From a virus, in the IMG/VR virus record IMGVR_UViG_3300025423_000001, positions 1-64,000 of that record: a DNA stretch of 64,000 nt. One strand, written 5' to 3'. The notes beneath the pieces were generated by a model that was given only the letters and a program-made list of their open reading frames with translations, was not told where the DNA came from and did no database searches. This document shows positions 44,429 to 52,333 of this stretch, in pieces. The translations under genes and the position numbers were made by a program. Within the stretch, counting starts at the first letter, position 1. Each line of letters starts with the position of its first letter.

Positions 44429-46618
44429 TTAAGACCAACGGTCTGTAATTGTTGTATCTGTTTTAAGTATGCTTGAAGTGATTATCTCAGCTGCAGCTTC
44501 TTCCATTAGCCTTGATTGGATGGGTGCCCAGGTTTCTGCGTAGTCTTCCCTGGCTGCGGTATCAAGTGAGTCGTGGACTTCCATCTTTAACTGTACAAGA
44601 TTGGACAATTTGTTGTCATGGATATAGTTGTACACTTTAGTCATAGACAGCTTGAGAATATCTCCTGCACTGCCTTGGACTGGGGTGTTTTTACTTGCGC
44701 GTTCAATCTCCCCCAATCCGCCATGGAATTGAGCTCCTTGCAGGTGCGCATCAATAAATCGTATGTAGAATTTATGGTTAGGGAACCAACGTCTACGGTA
44801 GTACGGCTTGATAGTTTGGATGTAGCCTTTCTCGCAGCCAAACCTTCCAAAATAATCCAGCACAGCTTTCAGCTTGGGTAAGGCTGTGAAGTAGTCGTTG
44901 ATTATCTGCATAGCCTCTGGTACCGGTATACGGAGAGTAGATGCCAGCTTAAAATGGCCACCGCCGTAGATAAGCATGAAGTTCACAGTCTTAGTGGCCG
45001 TTCTCATATACTTATGGCGTTTACAGGAGCATTTGTGCTTGGAAATCTTACCATCCTTGTCTGTCTTGTAATAGGCACAATCACGTTCAGCAGCATCCTT
45101 CCATTTCTTTTGAAACACTACCTCGGCTACAGAGCTGTGCAAGTCCTGGCCCTTCTCCAATGCCTCAAGCCAAATAGGCTCTTTGGACAGGAAGGCTACA
45201 ATTACCAATTCTTCACTCACAAAGTCTGTGCTTACCCATTTCCATCCTGCTGGCAGAATGAAAGCATTCTTGTACTTGGTACCCACGGCTTCCTTCTTTG
45301 GCAGTTGTTGAAGATTGGGAGAACTACTACTTGTCCGCCCGGTACTCAGCACTTGCCTGAAGCGTGTGCGCACCTTACCATCCGGCTCCACATATTTGGC
45401 CAACCAAGCTTCACCAAAGGCTGTGATAAGTTTATCTGTATCCTTGTACTCTTCATAGTCAGCCACTATTGGATGGCTCGTCCTGCCAAGGCTTTCAGCT
45501 GACAAGTCTGTCACCTTTTCCACACACTGGATGATGGGGAGCACCTGAGCCACACTGCCCCAGTTGATGGTGGGAGTACCAGCCGGCACAAGCTGTTGGT
45601 TGGCTATTAGGTATTCCCGGTGGTTATCCATCAAGTCTTTTGTCACCTCTGACGTGTCCCCATCCAGGTAATACGGCAGCCAATGCGGCACCGGCTCCTG
45701 GGCTTTAAGCTTGTTACTCTGCCAGCGTTGAAGCACGGCTTTGGACGTACCGGGCAAGTCTGGGTAGATGTCAGCAAACATTTGTGACTTCTGCTTGGGG
45801 GATGCCCAATTGAGCAACAGCCTGTCCTTGGTATGGATGTACCCCAGCTCTAAGGCTTTAGTGTAGAATGGCTCCTGATTGAGCCAATCATTTAGCTTAG
45901 TTTGTGCCGCGGCCACTAAGGGTTCAACCTCAGCTTGCAGGCTCTTCCACCACGGCTGGTCAATTTCCATTCCATGGTACACCATCTCGGCAAAGGCTGG
46001 CACACAGTTGTTCTCCAGCTCTACTACCTTGTCAAAAGTGCCGTATTCCAATCTCACAGCCTGCTCACGGATGGCTTTACGTATGTTGGCCAAGTGTTTC
46101 ACGTCTTGTGCAGCATACACCACCTTCTCAGGCGTGAGTATGTTGTCACCGAACGCTGTCTGCTGGCTCTTGTCAAGTACAATTTGCAGGTAGCGAAAAC
46201 ATACATCGTCAAGGCCATAGCCTACTTCATGCTCGCCTCCCTGCAACACCATCTCTGCCAACATAGTGTCATACACATTCTGAATACGTATACCGTGAAA
46301 TAGCATTACCACACATTCAAACTGGGCATTGTGGATGAGCTTGGTCAAGCGTTTGGCTTCGAGAGCCTGTTTGATAAGCACCTTCTGGCTGTCATTTAGC
46401 CCACTCCATTGAAGTACCCATTCCGTCCCTTGCCAACCAAACTGTACAGTAATGACTTGCTTGTCACACCACCAGTCGGATGGATTGGTTTCGATGTCGA
46501 ATTCTACCTCCAGCAGCTTCACTACCCAATCCACAAAGTCTTTCCAGTTGCCAGGATTATAGCCCGGCTTCCATTCTGTGGGGTTGCCTATCACGTACGT
46601 CATACTCTTCGTGTTCAA
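44429..46618 (-). CDS. DNA polymerase I (family A) with 3'-5' exonuclease
   Basis: A 729-residue protein. Proofreading exonuclease: FDIETNPS (Asp41, Glu43), HNAQFE, YAAQDVKH (Asp172). Polymerase: TGRTSSSSPNLQQLP, motif A STDFVSEEL (Asp465), motif B RTATKTVNFMLIYGG (539-553), motif C MEVHDSLD (His682, Asp683). Motif C has Ser where Glu is usual (HDE). Between motifs A and B a short insert has Cys514, Cys530, Cys532 and several His, a possible zinc knuckle. The separate 5' nuclease is at 26.1 kb. It is the replicative polymerase candidate. Confidence 0.95.
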   Translation of the reverse strand: MNTKSMTYVIGNPTEWKPGYNPGNWKDFVDWVVKLLEVEFDIETNPSDWWCDKQVITVQFGWQGTEWVLQWSGLNDSQKVLIKQALEAKRLTKLIHNAQFECVVMLFHGIRIQNVYDTMLAEMVLQGGEHEVGYGLDDVCFRYLQIVLDKSQQTAFGDNILTPEKVVYAAQDVKHLANIRKAIREQAVRLEYGTFDKVVELENNCVPAFAEMVYHGMEIDQPWWKSLQAEVEPLVAAAQTKLNDWLNQEPFYTKALELGYIHTKDRLLLNWASPKQKSQMFADIYPDLPGTSKAVLQRWQSNKLKAQEPVPHWLPYYLDGDTSEVTKDLMDNHREYLIANQQLVPAGTPTINWGSVAQVLPIIQCVEKVTDLSAESLGRTSHPIVADYEEYKDTDKLITAFGEAWLAKYVEPDGKVRTRFRQVLSTGRTSSSSPNLQQLPKKEAVGTKYKNAFILPAGWKWVSTDFVSEELVIVAFLSKEPIWLEALEKGQDLHSSVAEVVFQKKWKDAAERDCAYYKTDKDGKISKHKCSCKRHKYMRTATKTVNFMLIYGGGHFKLASTLRIPVPEAMQIINDYFTALPKLKAVLDYFGRFGCEKGYIQTIKPYYRRRWFPNHKFYIRFIDAHLQGAQFHGGLGEIERASKNTPVQGSAGDILKLSMTKVYNYIHDNKLSNLVQLKMEVHDSLDTAAREDYAETWAPIQSRLMEEAAAEIITSSILKTDTTITDRWS

Positions 46619-47042
46619 TCATGAATAATTCAGGCTCAGGTACACTGTCGTACCGCCTGTCCTCGTCTTCTTGGTAGCCCAGCCTGGCCACGACATACAC
46701 ATAGAACCCAAACTCGTCTATGTACCCCTCATCGTCAATCCTCACACGCTGCCTATCTTCAAGCTGTGAGCGCCTCTGCCCTGCGGCTATGGCCCGCTCG
46801 TCTGTCTCTGACAGTATAGGGCTGTGGGATACAATGGTGTAGATGTGTATGTCAGGGTCGGCTGCAAGCTGTTGCTTTAGTTTCTCCGGGTCTGGTACGG
46901 CCTTACGTGTGTAGGCTGCATACCGTACGTTGGACAGCTTACCGTGCATCGGCGTGTACCAGTTCGGCCCTACCAGCGGTGGGGGATTTCTTACCTCCCG
47001 GAGGATTACCTTTTCCCTGTCGGCTGTCATCACTGTTACCAT
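46557..47042 (-). CDS. Hypothetical protein upstream of polymerase
   Basis: A 161-residue protein, charged, with beta segments (DIHIYTIVSHSP, EFGFYVYVVARL). The last 20 residues overlap the polymerase start out of frame. It begins inside the previous gene (104-bp overlap). No domain recognised. Confidence 0.6.
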   Translation of the reverse strand: MVTVMTADREKVILREVRNPPPLVGPNWYTPMHGKLSNVRYAAYTRKAVPDPEKLKQQLAADPDIHIYTIVSHSPILSETDERAIAAGQRRSQLEDRQRVRIDDEGYIDEFGFYVYVVARLGYQEDEDRRYDSVPEPELFMIEHEEYDVRDRQPHRMEAGL

Positions 47043-47253
47043 ACAACCTCCCTTTTAAGTAGTTAAGCAATGTCATGGCCACCTTGTAAGGCATGACTTC
47101 CACCAGCCTGTATAGCAGTGTGGCCTTAGCCCTGTCAGTTAGCCCTTCAAATTGGCCTACTACCAGCTCAAAGTCCATGTAGCTTGTATGTACTGCATGT
47201 TCCGTCCCCAGCTGGTCTTGGGGCTCTTTCTTACGTTTCAAAAATCCAAACAT
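46939..47253 (-). CDS. Hypothetical small protein
   Basis: A 104-residue protein. Basic start (MFGFLKRKKEP), helical middle (LTDRAKATLLYRLVEVMPYKV), then a Gly/Lys/Ser-rich tail that coincides with the overlap with the next gene. Function unknown. Confidence 0.6.
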   Translation of the reverse strand: MFGFLKRKKEPQDQLGTEHAVHTSYMDFELVVGQFEGLTDRAKATLLYRLVEVMPYKVAMTLLNYLKGRLYGNSDDSRQGKGNPPGGKKSPTAGRAELVHADAR

Positions 47254-47278
47254 CTGTGTCGTTTAATCTGTCAATCAA

Positions 47279-47623
47279 TTACCCCAAGTCTATGTCCTTA
47301 GGCTCGCGGGCAGCGTATATCCTGTCTTGCATTTTGCTTACAGCCCTGTCCTTCTTGGCCTCTGCAACCCGGTGCAGTATGCGCCTTATAAAGCCTGTAG
47401 GCACCAATACCTTTTCCCCAAACTTCATTTCAGGGGCCATGATGTCTGCTACTTGGCGTTTGCGACCCTTAGTAGTCTTACGGTTGTTGGATGGCAAAGT
47501 CTGCTTGATAAGTCTACGCTGTGCGCGGTTGGGGTGCTCATGTGTGTAAGCCAATCCTACAGATGGCTTTAACTCTTTAATCTCCTTGTGGCTCAGTGGC
47601 CTGTTGGTTTGTGTCTTTTCCAT
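47279..47623 (-). CDS. Small basic protein
   Basis: A 114-residue protein, very rich in Lys and Arg (HPNRAQRRLIKQ, NNRKTTKGRKRQ), suggesting nucleic acid binding. It overlaps the previous gene's end by 47 bp. No known family seen. Confidence 0.65.
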   Translation of the reverse strand: MEKTQTNRPLSHKEIKELKPSVGLAYTHEHPNRAQRRLIKQTLPSNNRKTTKGRKRQVADIMAPEMKFGEKVLVPTGFIRRILHRVAEAKKDRAVSKMQDRIYAAREPKDIDLG

Positions 47624-47996
47624 TTTGCGATTTTAATATCTGGTCTGTCATCAGCCTGTTAGCGTTTTCTTGGGCCCAGTCAATCATCTCCATACTCTCC
47701 ATCACCCAGATGATTGCCTTATGCACAGGACTTAAGTCTGGATACTCGTTGTCAAGCATGTCAGTGATTTCTTTGTAATAGCTTACCGGCAGCCATGGAA
47801 ATCCCCCTGGGCTGAAGTAATCAATCTGCATAAGATGGGCCAGCAATACAGGCTCAAACTCCAAGCGCAAGGCTATTATCTTGTCAGCACAGCTGAGTAC
47901 CACTTCCCTGGGCACCCCGGCTGCCTCAGCTAAGGAGACAGCAGTGTCTCCCACCTCAAGTTTATCCAGCCTGAGGAAATCTTTAAGTTTCTCCAT
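47577..47996 (-). CDS. Hypothetical protein
   Basis: A 139-residue mainly helical acidic protein (VESMEMIDWAQENANR-like helices near the C-terminus) with a Pro/Gly turn (SPGGFPWLPVSYY). The N-terminal part VSLAEAAGVPREVV could be a degenerate HTH. Operon position between small proteins of unknown role. Confidence 0.6.
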   Translation of the reverse strand: MEKLKDFLRLDKLEVGDTAVSLAEAAGVPREVVLSCADKIIALRLEFEPVLLAHLMQIDYFSPGGFPWLPVSYYKEITDMLDNEYPDLSPVHKAIIWVMESMEMIDWAQENANRLMTDQILKSQNGKDTNQQATEPQGD

Positions 47997-48000
47997 ACAA

Positions 48001-48408
48001 CTATGGTTTGATTATTCGGCTGGAATTAGCCAGTTCTTGCGCCCTCTTGGCAAATGATTTCTGGACAATGTGTACGGCTGCTTCGTAGAAAGAGAACAGG
48101 AAATGGGTGTAGCACCATGCTTTTTGTACGTCCGTAAGCGTGTCACACGCATCAATTTGGCTGGCAAGTGCTTCCCGCACGCTGGTCGGCATGAAATCCA
48201 CCTCGACCTTATCGAGTTGTTCCATAGTAGTAACCTGTGCAAGCTTCTCTTGCAGATTAAGGTCTTCAATGTTCTTGCGGACAAGAGGCTCTACCTCTTT
48301 AGCCATCTGGCTCTTTGTAGCTTCAAAGAGTGAGAGGGCACTAAACACTATCTCAACTTGGCTCTGGCCGTGGATGTTGATAAGTGCAGATACTGGTGTT
48401 GTACTCAT
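48001..48408 (-). CDS. Hypothetical helical protein downstream of tmRNA
   Basis: A 135-residue helical protein (SALSLFEATKSQMAKE, DVQKAWCYTHFLFSFYEAAV). It is the first protein gene after the tmRNA and its terminator, preceded by the conserved TTTATTCACACTTTAAA leader motif, so it probably begins its own transcript. No domain recognised. Confidence 0.65.
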   Translation of the reverse strand: MSTTPVSALINIHGQSQVEIVFSALSLFEATKSQMAKEVEPLVRKNIEDLNLQEKLAQVTTMEQLDKVEVDFMPTSVREALASQIDACDTLTDVQKAWCYTHFLFSFYEAAVHIVQKSFAKRAQELANSSRIIKP

Positions 48409-48417
48409 GGTACGTGT

Positions 48418-48435
48418 TTAAAGTGTGAATAAAGA
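48418..48435 (-). promoter_or_regulatory. Conserved leader motif, copy 1
   Basis: On the - strand CTTTATTCACACTTTAAA, 9 bp upstream of a start codon and directly behind the terminator of the tmRNA. Same element as at 52534, 58027 and 58882. Confidence 0.55.
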
Positions 48436-48457
48436 GCCCGGTGTAGAAACACCAGGC
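48436..48457 (-). terminator. Rho-independent terminator of tmRNA
   Basis: On the - strand GCCTGGTGT-TTCT-ACACCGGGC (one T-G pair) followed by TCTTTATT. It lies 30 bp after the tmRNA 3' end. Confidence 0.7.
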
Positions 48458-48487
48458 GAGAAAAACCAAATCAACTGCTTGTGAGAG

Positions 48488-48830
48488 TGGAGGTGGGGGG
48501 AGTCGAACCCCCGTCTTTCCTGCAAAGCCTAATACCGTTCTTACATGCTTAGTACTGCATCACTGCTGCACCGTAATTGGGGCCACACGATTGTGACCGC
48601 TCCACCACCAGCTTTTGAGTGAAACTGGAAACACTGGTTTGTGCCCTGTTGAAGTGCCGGGCTGGCAAGTGATTAGGCTGCGATAGCCTTGTCAGCAGCG
48701 AATGCCATACGGATGATGGCAGCGCCTTCTTGTTGACGTTTGTCGGTTGTTGTTTAGGAGTGGTTTGGCTCTCCCAAGCCTTGCATGTGATACTATTCTG
48801 TTACCTGAAATCAAATCCAAATACACCCCC
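48488..48830 (-). ncRNA. ssrA: Transfer-messenger RNA (tmRNA), phage-encoded
   Basis: 343 nt. The 5' end GGGGGTG pairs fully with CACCTCC at the 3' end (one G-U), leaving A as discriminator; CCA is not encoded. The 3' part has a canonical T arm (GGGGG TTCGACT CCCCC) and the usual AAGCATGTA segment before it. The 5' part TATTTGGATTTGA matches the tmRNA D-arm-like region. A tag reading frame ends ...AADKAIAA-stop at about 48673, with an in-frame stop 26 codons earlier. tmRNA with SmpB frees stalled ribosomes and tags products for proteolysis. Rare in phages. It sits in a gap of the early - block and has its own terminator. Confidence 0.93.
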
Positions 48831-49033
48831 GTAAGCAGGACAGCTCCCTGGTTCACTACTAACGTTTAAGTTATCCCGAAGAATAGCAAGCCACCACGCC
48901 CGTTTGTAATGTCCGAGCCAGGAAATCTTGCTCTCGGCCTCCTGCTGCCCTGCCTTGTCCTCGGATAAAGCTCACGCCTACACCGGGGTATCAGACTATC
49001 CCCTAAGGAAACGGTGTTACCCTGTCATCTGGA
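48831..49033 (-). other. Region upstream of tmRNA, no certain gene
   Basis: 203 bp without an ATG-started gene. On the - strand one frame is open from a TGA near 48975 into the tmRNA, reading ALSEDKAGQQEAESK, then WLGHYKRAWWLAILRDN, with no ATG, GTG or TTG start. It could be a relic or chance. It should also contain the tmRNA promoter; I see no clear -33/-7 pair. Confidence 0.35.
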
Positions 49034-49393
49034 TTATCGTGCCATCGTGGCTTGCGTTATTGCTCCTTTGGCTCTGTAGCCTGCACGTTGCGTCATCAGT
49101 ATCTGGCTGGCATACCTGTCATCTTTGATGATGAAGTTTTCATCTCCAAGCTCAGCTATCTGTGCTTTGTTGGCATTACGGACGGCTATCTTGAAAGGAT
49201 GGGCTGAAGACTTAGGGCAGATGCGTGCTTGGTTATGCACATACTGTGATACTTTTTTACTTCCTTTCATTCCCATCTTGCTGCCATAAATGAACACTCC
49301 GGCCATAACCCTGCTGGGAAACACTACAATCAAGCAAGCCTCATCAGCATTGTAAACAGCCGTAGGCTCTCCTTCTGATTTAAACTTTTGCAT
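49034..49393 (-). CDS. Hypothetical protein
   Basis: A 119-residue protein rich in Lys and Ala (VIYGSKMGMKGSKKVS-type basic loop, then FKIAVRNANKAQIAELGDE). Some beta strand at the start (ACLIVVFPSRVMAGVFIYG). No domain recognised. It is the last protein gene before the tmRNA. Confidence 0.6.
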   Translation of the reverse strand: MQKFKSEGEPTAVYNADEACLIVVFPSRVMAGVFIYGSKMGMKGSKKVSQYVHNQARICPKSSAHPFKIAVRNANKAQIAELGDENFIIKDDRYASQILMTQRAGYRAKGAITQATMAR

Positions 49394-49423
49394 GGTTCAA
49401 AGATTGGTTGAGAACAGTGAGGA

Positions 49424-49678
49424 TTAGTCTGTTTCTATAGAGCCTGGAGGGTCTGGCAAAGTGATAGGGAATATTACCACTTCCCTGTTACGTAGGAGCT
49501 TAACCTTTTCCAATGGAATAAATACGAACTGTTTTCCATCTACCCTGTATTCCTGTACACGCAAGTTGCCGTAATCAGTTATGCTTACTACTTTGCCTAT
49601 ACGTACAACCCTGGAAGGCGCCCATACTACTACAGAGCCTACTACAATTTCCTCTCCTTGACTGTCAAGTAACATCAT
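49424..49678 (-). CDS. Small SH3-like (KOW-type) protein
   Basis: An 84-residue all-beta protein: GEEIVVGSVVVWAPSR, VRIGKVVSITDYGNLRVQEY, FVFIPLEKVKLL. The pattern of short strands with Gly turns fits an SH3-like barrel, which often binds nucleic acid or protein. Start overlaps the upstream gene's stop by 4 bp. Confidence 0.6.
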   Translation of the reverse strand: MMLLDSQGEEIVVGSVVVWAPSRVVRIGKVVSITDYGNLRVQEYRVDGKQFVFIPLEKVKLLRNREVVIFPITLPDPPGSIETD

Positions 49679-49935
49679 TGTGTAAGAAATTTAGCGCGGT
49701 GGATAACTTGGTACCGCTGTTTGTTGATGATGAATGTTTTCTTTCTTGCGTTGCCCAGCACCTCATTCAGCAACGGGATGTGAGGCTCTGTGTTTTTAAT
49801 GGCCTGCTCTGATGTTGTAACAAAGTCCTTGGCCCCGAATGGTAGACTGTGTGGGCCGATGGCAATGGGCCATTCACCGTTGAACACGTAATGTTCGAGG
49901 TCGAGTTCCCTGAAGAATATCATGTACTGCTTCAT
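49675..49935 (-). CDS. Hypothetical small protein
   Basis: An 86-residue alpha/beta protein (MIFFRELDLEHYVF, LPFGAKDFVTTSEQAIKN, KTFIINKQRYQVIHR). ATGA-type overlaps on both sides place it firmly in the operon. No family recognised. Confidence 0.65.
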   Translation of the reverse strand: MKQYMIFFRELDLEHYVFNGEWPIAIGPHSLPFGAKDFVTTSEQAIKNTEPHIPLLNEVLGNARKKTFIINKQRYQVIHRAKFLTQ

Positions 49936-50420
49936 AGCTTCGGCTGCTTGAAGTTCTCAATCAGCATCTGCAACATTTGTAGCCGTTCTGGCCCAAGAGC
50001 CTGCACCTGCTCAACCACAGACATCATGTCTTTGATACGCCAAGCACTTACCCCCTCAAGGATAACATTTAGCTCTTTTACGGCTGTGGTGATAGGCTGC
50101 AGTTCATGCACAGCCTGCTTCACCTTGTCCTTTAGCTTTGGCAGCCTATCAAAGAACTCCTCCCAGAACTCATCGAGTTTAGTAGTGTGTTCTTCCTGTG
50201 CAGCTGTAAACTCCTGTCGGGCTGTGAGAAGCAAGGCTCTGTACTTCAATACTTCCTCGCTAAGTAGCTGATACTCCTGCTTCATCCAATCCTTTTCCCG
50301 TGTGAAGATTTTCTTTACCACTTCCAGTTGCATGGCATAATTGTCACGCATAGCCTCAACTTTGGCCTTGTCCTCTTTAGTGAGGTAGAGTGAGAGATAC
50401 TCTGTTTTGTTGTCGTTCAT
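49932..50420 (-). CDS. Coiled-coil protein
   Basis: A 162-residue protein, almost fully helical with heptad repeats from residue 15 to 150 (YQLLSEEVLKYRALLLTARQ, FFDRLPKLKDKVKQAV). The start SLYLTKEDKAKVEAMRDN resembles a short DNA-binding helix. Probably an oligomeric accessory protein; function unknown. Confidence 0.65.
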   Translation of the reverse strand: MNDNKTEYLSLYLTKEDKAKVEAMRDNYAMQLEVVKKIFTREKDWMKQEYQLLSEEVLKYRALLLTARQEFTAAQEEHTTKLDEFWEEFFDRLPKLKDKVKQAVHELQPITTAVKELNVILEGVSAWRIKDMMSVVEQVQALGPERLQMLQMLIENFKQPKL

Positions 50421-50422
50421 AG

Positions 50423-50563
50423 TTATTTCTTTAAACTCCCCGGACGGGTAAATTCAGACCTGTTGACTTGCTTCTTCTTGGCAGAGCCCCCTGTGGCCTT
50501 GATGTTGTTAAAGTCTTCGATGCGGGCTCGTAAGCGTTCTGCTTGTTTCTTGGATTTCTTCAT
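50423..50563 (-). CDS. Small basic protein, 46 residues
   Basis: Starts MKKSKKQAERLRARIEDF and ends RPGSLKK. Strongly basic, likely nucleic-acid associated. It fits exactly between neighbours: its ATG overlaps the upstream stop by 4 bp and its stop is 3 bp before the next ATG. Confidence 0.65.
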   Translation of the reverse strand: MKKSKKQAERLRARIEDFNNIKATGGSAKKKQVNRSEFTRPGSLKK

Positions 50564-50790
50564 ACCTTGATGATTTGGTGTGTTTTGATTGGTTGTTGAA
50601 TGTGGCTGTAAACGATGTCAATGCTGGGGACGCATCTATCATCCACCTTTCTTGATTTCACAGCCTGTACCCTTACCGTCCCTTTGGCACTGATGCTGGA
50701 TACCCTTCCCAGCTGTAGTCTTCCTTTACTGTAAAAACAGATGGTATCCCCAGGGGCAAGTCTGTTGTCGTAGATGTCGTATCTATCCAT
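50560..50790 (-). CDS. Small SH3-like protein
   Basis: A 76-residue all-beta protein (RLAPGDTICFYSKG, LQLGRVSSISAKGTVRVQAV), similar in plan to the protein at 49424. Its first 118 bp lie out of frame in the end of the upstream gene. Unknown role. Confidence 0.6.
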   Translation of the reverse strand: MDRYDIYDNRLAPGDTICFYSKGRLQLGRVSSISAKGTVRVQAVKSRKVDDRCVPSIDIVYSHIQQPIKTHQIIKV

Positions 50791-51284
50791 GGTTCTGTGT
50801 TTATTGGTTCATTATCGTCTTCGTCTATATCATCAGGCTCTCCTTCATCGGCATGGGCTGCATAATAGCTATCGGGCATTGGTACTTGGCCCATCTTGGC
50901 AAAGCATATTGGCCCCAGCCCACGTTTGATACTTTCGGCATCTGTAAGTGGGCGTGTGCACCGGCCACACTTGTTGTGATGCATTACTTCCATCTCTATG
51001 GGTATAGTCTTAGCTACTACATGCTTCCATATCCATCGGAACTTACGCTGATTTTCACGCCTATCACCCTCTGGGATGAACACGTCACCGCGTATATAGC
51101 CAATTTTGTTGAAGCCTGCGTCACGTACATACCAGCGTGTAAAAGACCGTGTGTCTTTGACAGAAGTGTGCTTTGGCCAGCCATAGATGAAGACTTTGAA
51201 CTGGTTACCTGTAGATAGGTTGTTGAATGTGACTTCACACCGGCCTGCCAGCATGAAGTCATAAACGTACTCGTGTGCTATCAT
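50673..51284 (-). CDS. DUF6011-like zinc-binding protein
   Basis: A 203-residue protein. Its centre HNKCGRCTRPLTDAESIKRG, then GPICFAKM, matches the DUF6011-type pattern 'CGRCgRpLtdpeSi..GiGPeC' with three or more zinc-ligand cysteines. An N-terminal beta domain of 90 residues precedes it; an acidic tail (DEGEPDDIDEDDNEP) and a Pro/Ser-rich end follow. The last 39 residues overlap the next gene out of frame. Family function is unknown. Confidence 0.7.
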   Translation of the reverse strand: MIAHEYVYDFMLAGRCEVTFNNLSTGNQFKVFIYGWPKHTSVKDTRSFTRWYVRDAGFNKIGYIRGDVFIPEGDRRENQRKFRWIWKHVVAKTIPIEMEVMHHNKCGRCTRPLTDAESIKRGLGPICFAKMGQVPMPDSYYAAHADEGEPDDIDEDDNEPINTEPWIDTTSTTTDLPLGIPSVFTVKEDYSWEGYPASVPKGR

Positions 51285-51574
51285 TTTAGAGCCTCCTTAC
51301 ATAGTTGAATTGCAGCTTGTAAAGCCTCAATGCGTGAGTCTTTGTCATTGACTGGCCACCAACTAAACTCTGCATCAAAGGGCTTTTGAGCATAGAACTC
51401 TGGAAAGTCTTTATCTGTGTCCATTGTAAGCTTAGGTTTGTACCCTAGCTTTTCATCAGCTACGTCATCCAGCAATAAGCATACATAATGAGGATACATA
51501 GAGTCTTCAAGAACTTCTAATGTTATTTCATAAACCCTTAACCTTTCTTCAGTTGTCAGTTTACTCCTTCTCAT
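51281..51574 (-). CDS. Small protein, tandem paralogue B
   Basis: A 97-residue protein. LTTEERLRVYEITLEVLE at the start, FPEFYAQKPFD in the middle and SRIEALQAAIQLCKEAL at the end align with the upstream protein (51571-51891). Both are A/T-rich. Probably a recent duplication of a phage protein of unknown function. ATGA overlaps link it to both neighbours. Confidence 0.7.
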   Translation of the reverse strand: MRRSKLTTEERLRVYEITLEVLEDSMYPHYVCLLLDDVADEKLGYKPKLTMDTDKDFPEFYAQKPFDAEFSWWPVNDKDSRIEALQAAIQLCKEALK

Positions 51575-51891
51575 GGGTACACTCCTTCTTCAGTCAACTT
51601 AATGGCTGCCCTGAGAGCGTTAATACGTGATTGCTTATCATACTCTTCCCACCACCTACTTGTCTCATAATGAGTATGTGGAGGTTTTTGTGCAAACAGT
51701 TCTGGGTAGTCAGCTGATATTTGTTTACTTTGCCAGTAAGGGAGAATATCCAAATTACCAGCTACCTGTTTCACAAGTATGCACAGCCAAAAGTCTTTGG
51801 TTTTCAAATGAAGACTTTCTAAAGCTGCCTTGTACACTTCCAGCCTTTGCTCTACTGTAAGCTGGCTACTGGTTATGATTTCTGGTTTCAT
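51571..51891 (-). CDS. Small protein, tandem paralogue A
   Basis: A 106-residue protein with LTVEQRLEVYKAALESLH, YPELFAQKPPH and SRINALRAAIKLTEEG in the same order and spacing as paralogue B. All-helical ends with an aromatic centre. The pair overlaps by 4 bp. Function unknown. Confidence 0.7.
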   Translation of the reverse strand: MKPEIITSSQLTVEQRLEVYKAALESLHLKTKDFWLCILVKQVAGNLDILPYWQSKQISADYPELFAQKPPHTHYETSRWWEEYDKQSRINALRAAIKLTEEGVYP

Positions 51892-51914
51892 GTCAATAGT
51901 TTAAAACCAGCCAA

Positions 51915-51936
51915 GGGGAGACTGGGGTGGCTCCCC
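51915..51936 (-). terminator. GC-rich hairpin in gap
   Basis: GGGGAG...CTCCCC stem of 6 bp or more, followed on the - strand by TTGGCTGGTTTT. Weak terminator or leader hairpin for the tandem paralogues. Confidence 0.4.
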
Positions 51937-52015
51937 AATTCTATCTCACAGACGTTCATGCACACATATCTTGCTCACCGTCTGTTCTCGCCTAAAGACC
52001 CTTGCTGGTAATTAG

Positions 52016-52333
52016 TTAATCTGTTTTTGTATCAAAATCTGCCCACCCGTTTGTTACTTTATCCAGCCAACAACTGTCATCAGTTGGTTCAGGCTGTGTA
52101 AGGAGGGTTTGCTGTTGGTGTGTGTACCATGTCAGCTTTTCAAACCTTGATAGCTGTATGGCCCCGAGGATAAGCATCATGTCATCGCTGTAACAAGGCT
52201 CATCACCATCATACAGTGGGGGCATAACATAGTGTAGGCTGTGCAACACCACGGTCTTACTGTCAGTGTCTGCCGGGATGATGGAATATTCCACTTTCCA
52301 ATTGCCTGGGCCGGCTGCAATAGTCAATACCAT
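52016..52333 (-). CDS. Hypothetical protein
   Basis: A 105-residue acidic protein: beta-rich start (LTIAAGPGNWKVEYSIIP), then a helix (DDMMLILGAIQLSRFEKL). It overlaps the upstream membrane protein gene by 10 bp. No domain recognised. Confidence 0.6.
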   Translation of the reverse strand: MVLTIAAGPGNWKVEYSIIPADTDSKTVVLHSLHYVMPPLYDGDEPCYSDDMMLILGAIQLSRFEKLTWYTHQQQTLLTQPEPTDDSCWLDKVTNGWADFDTKTD

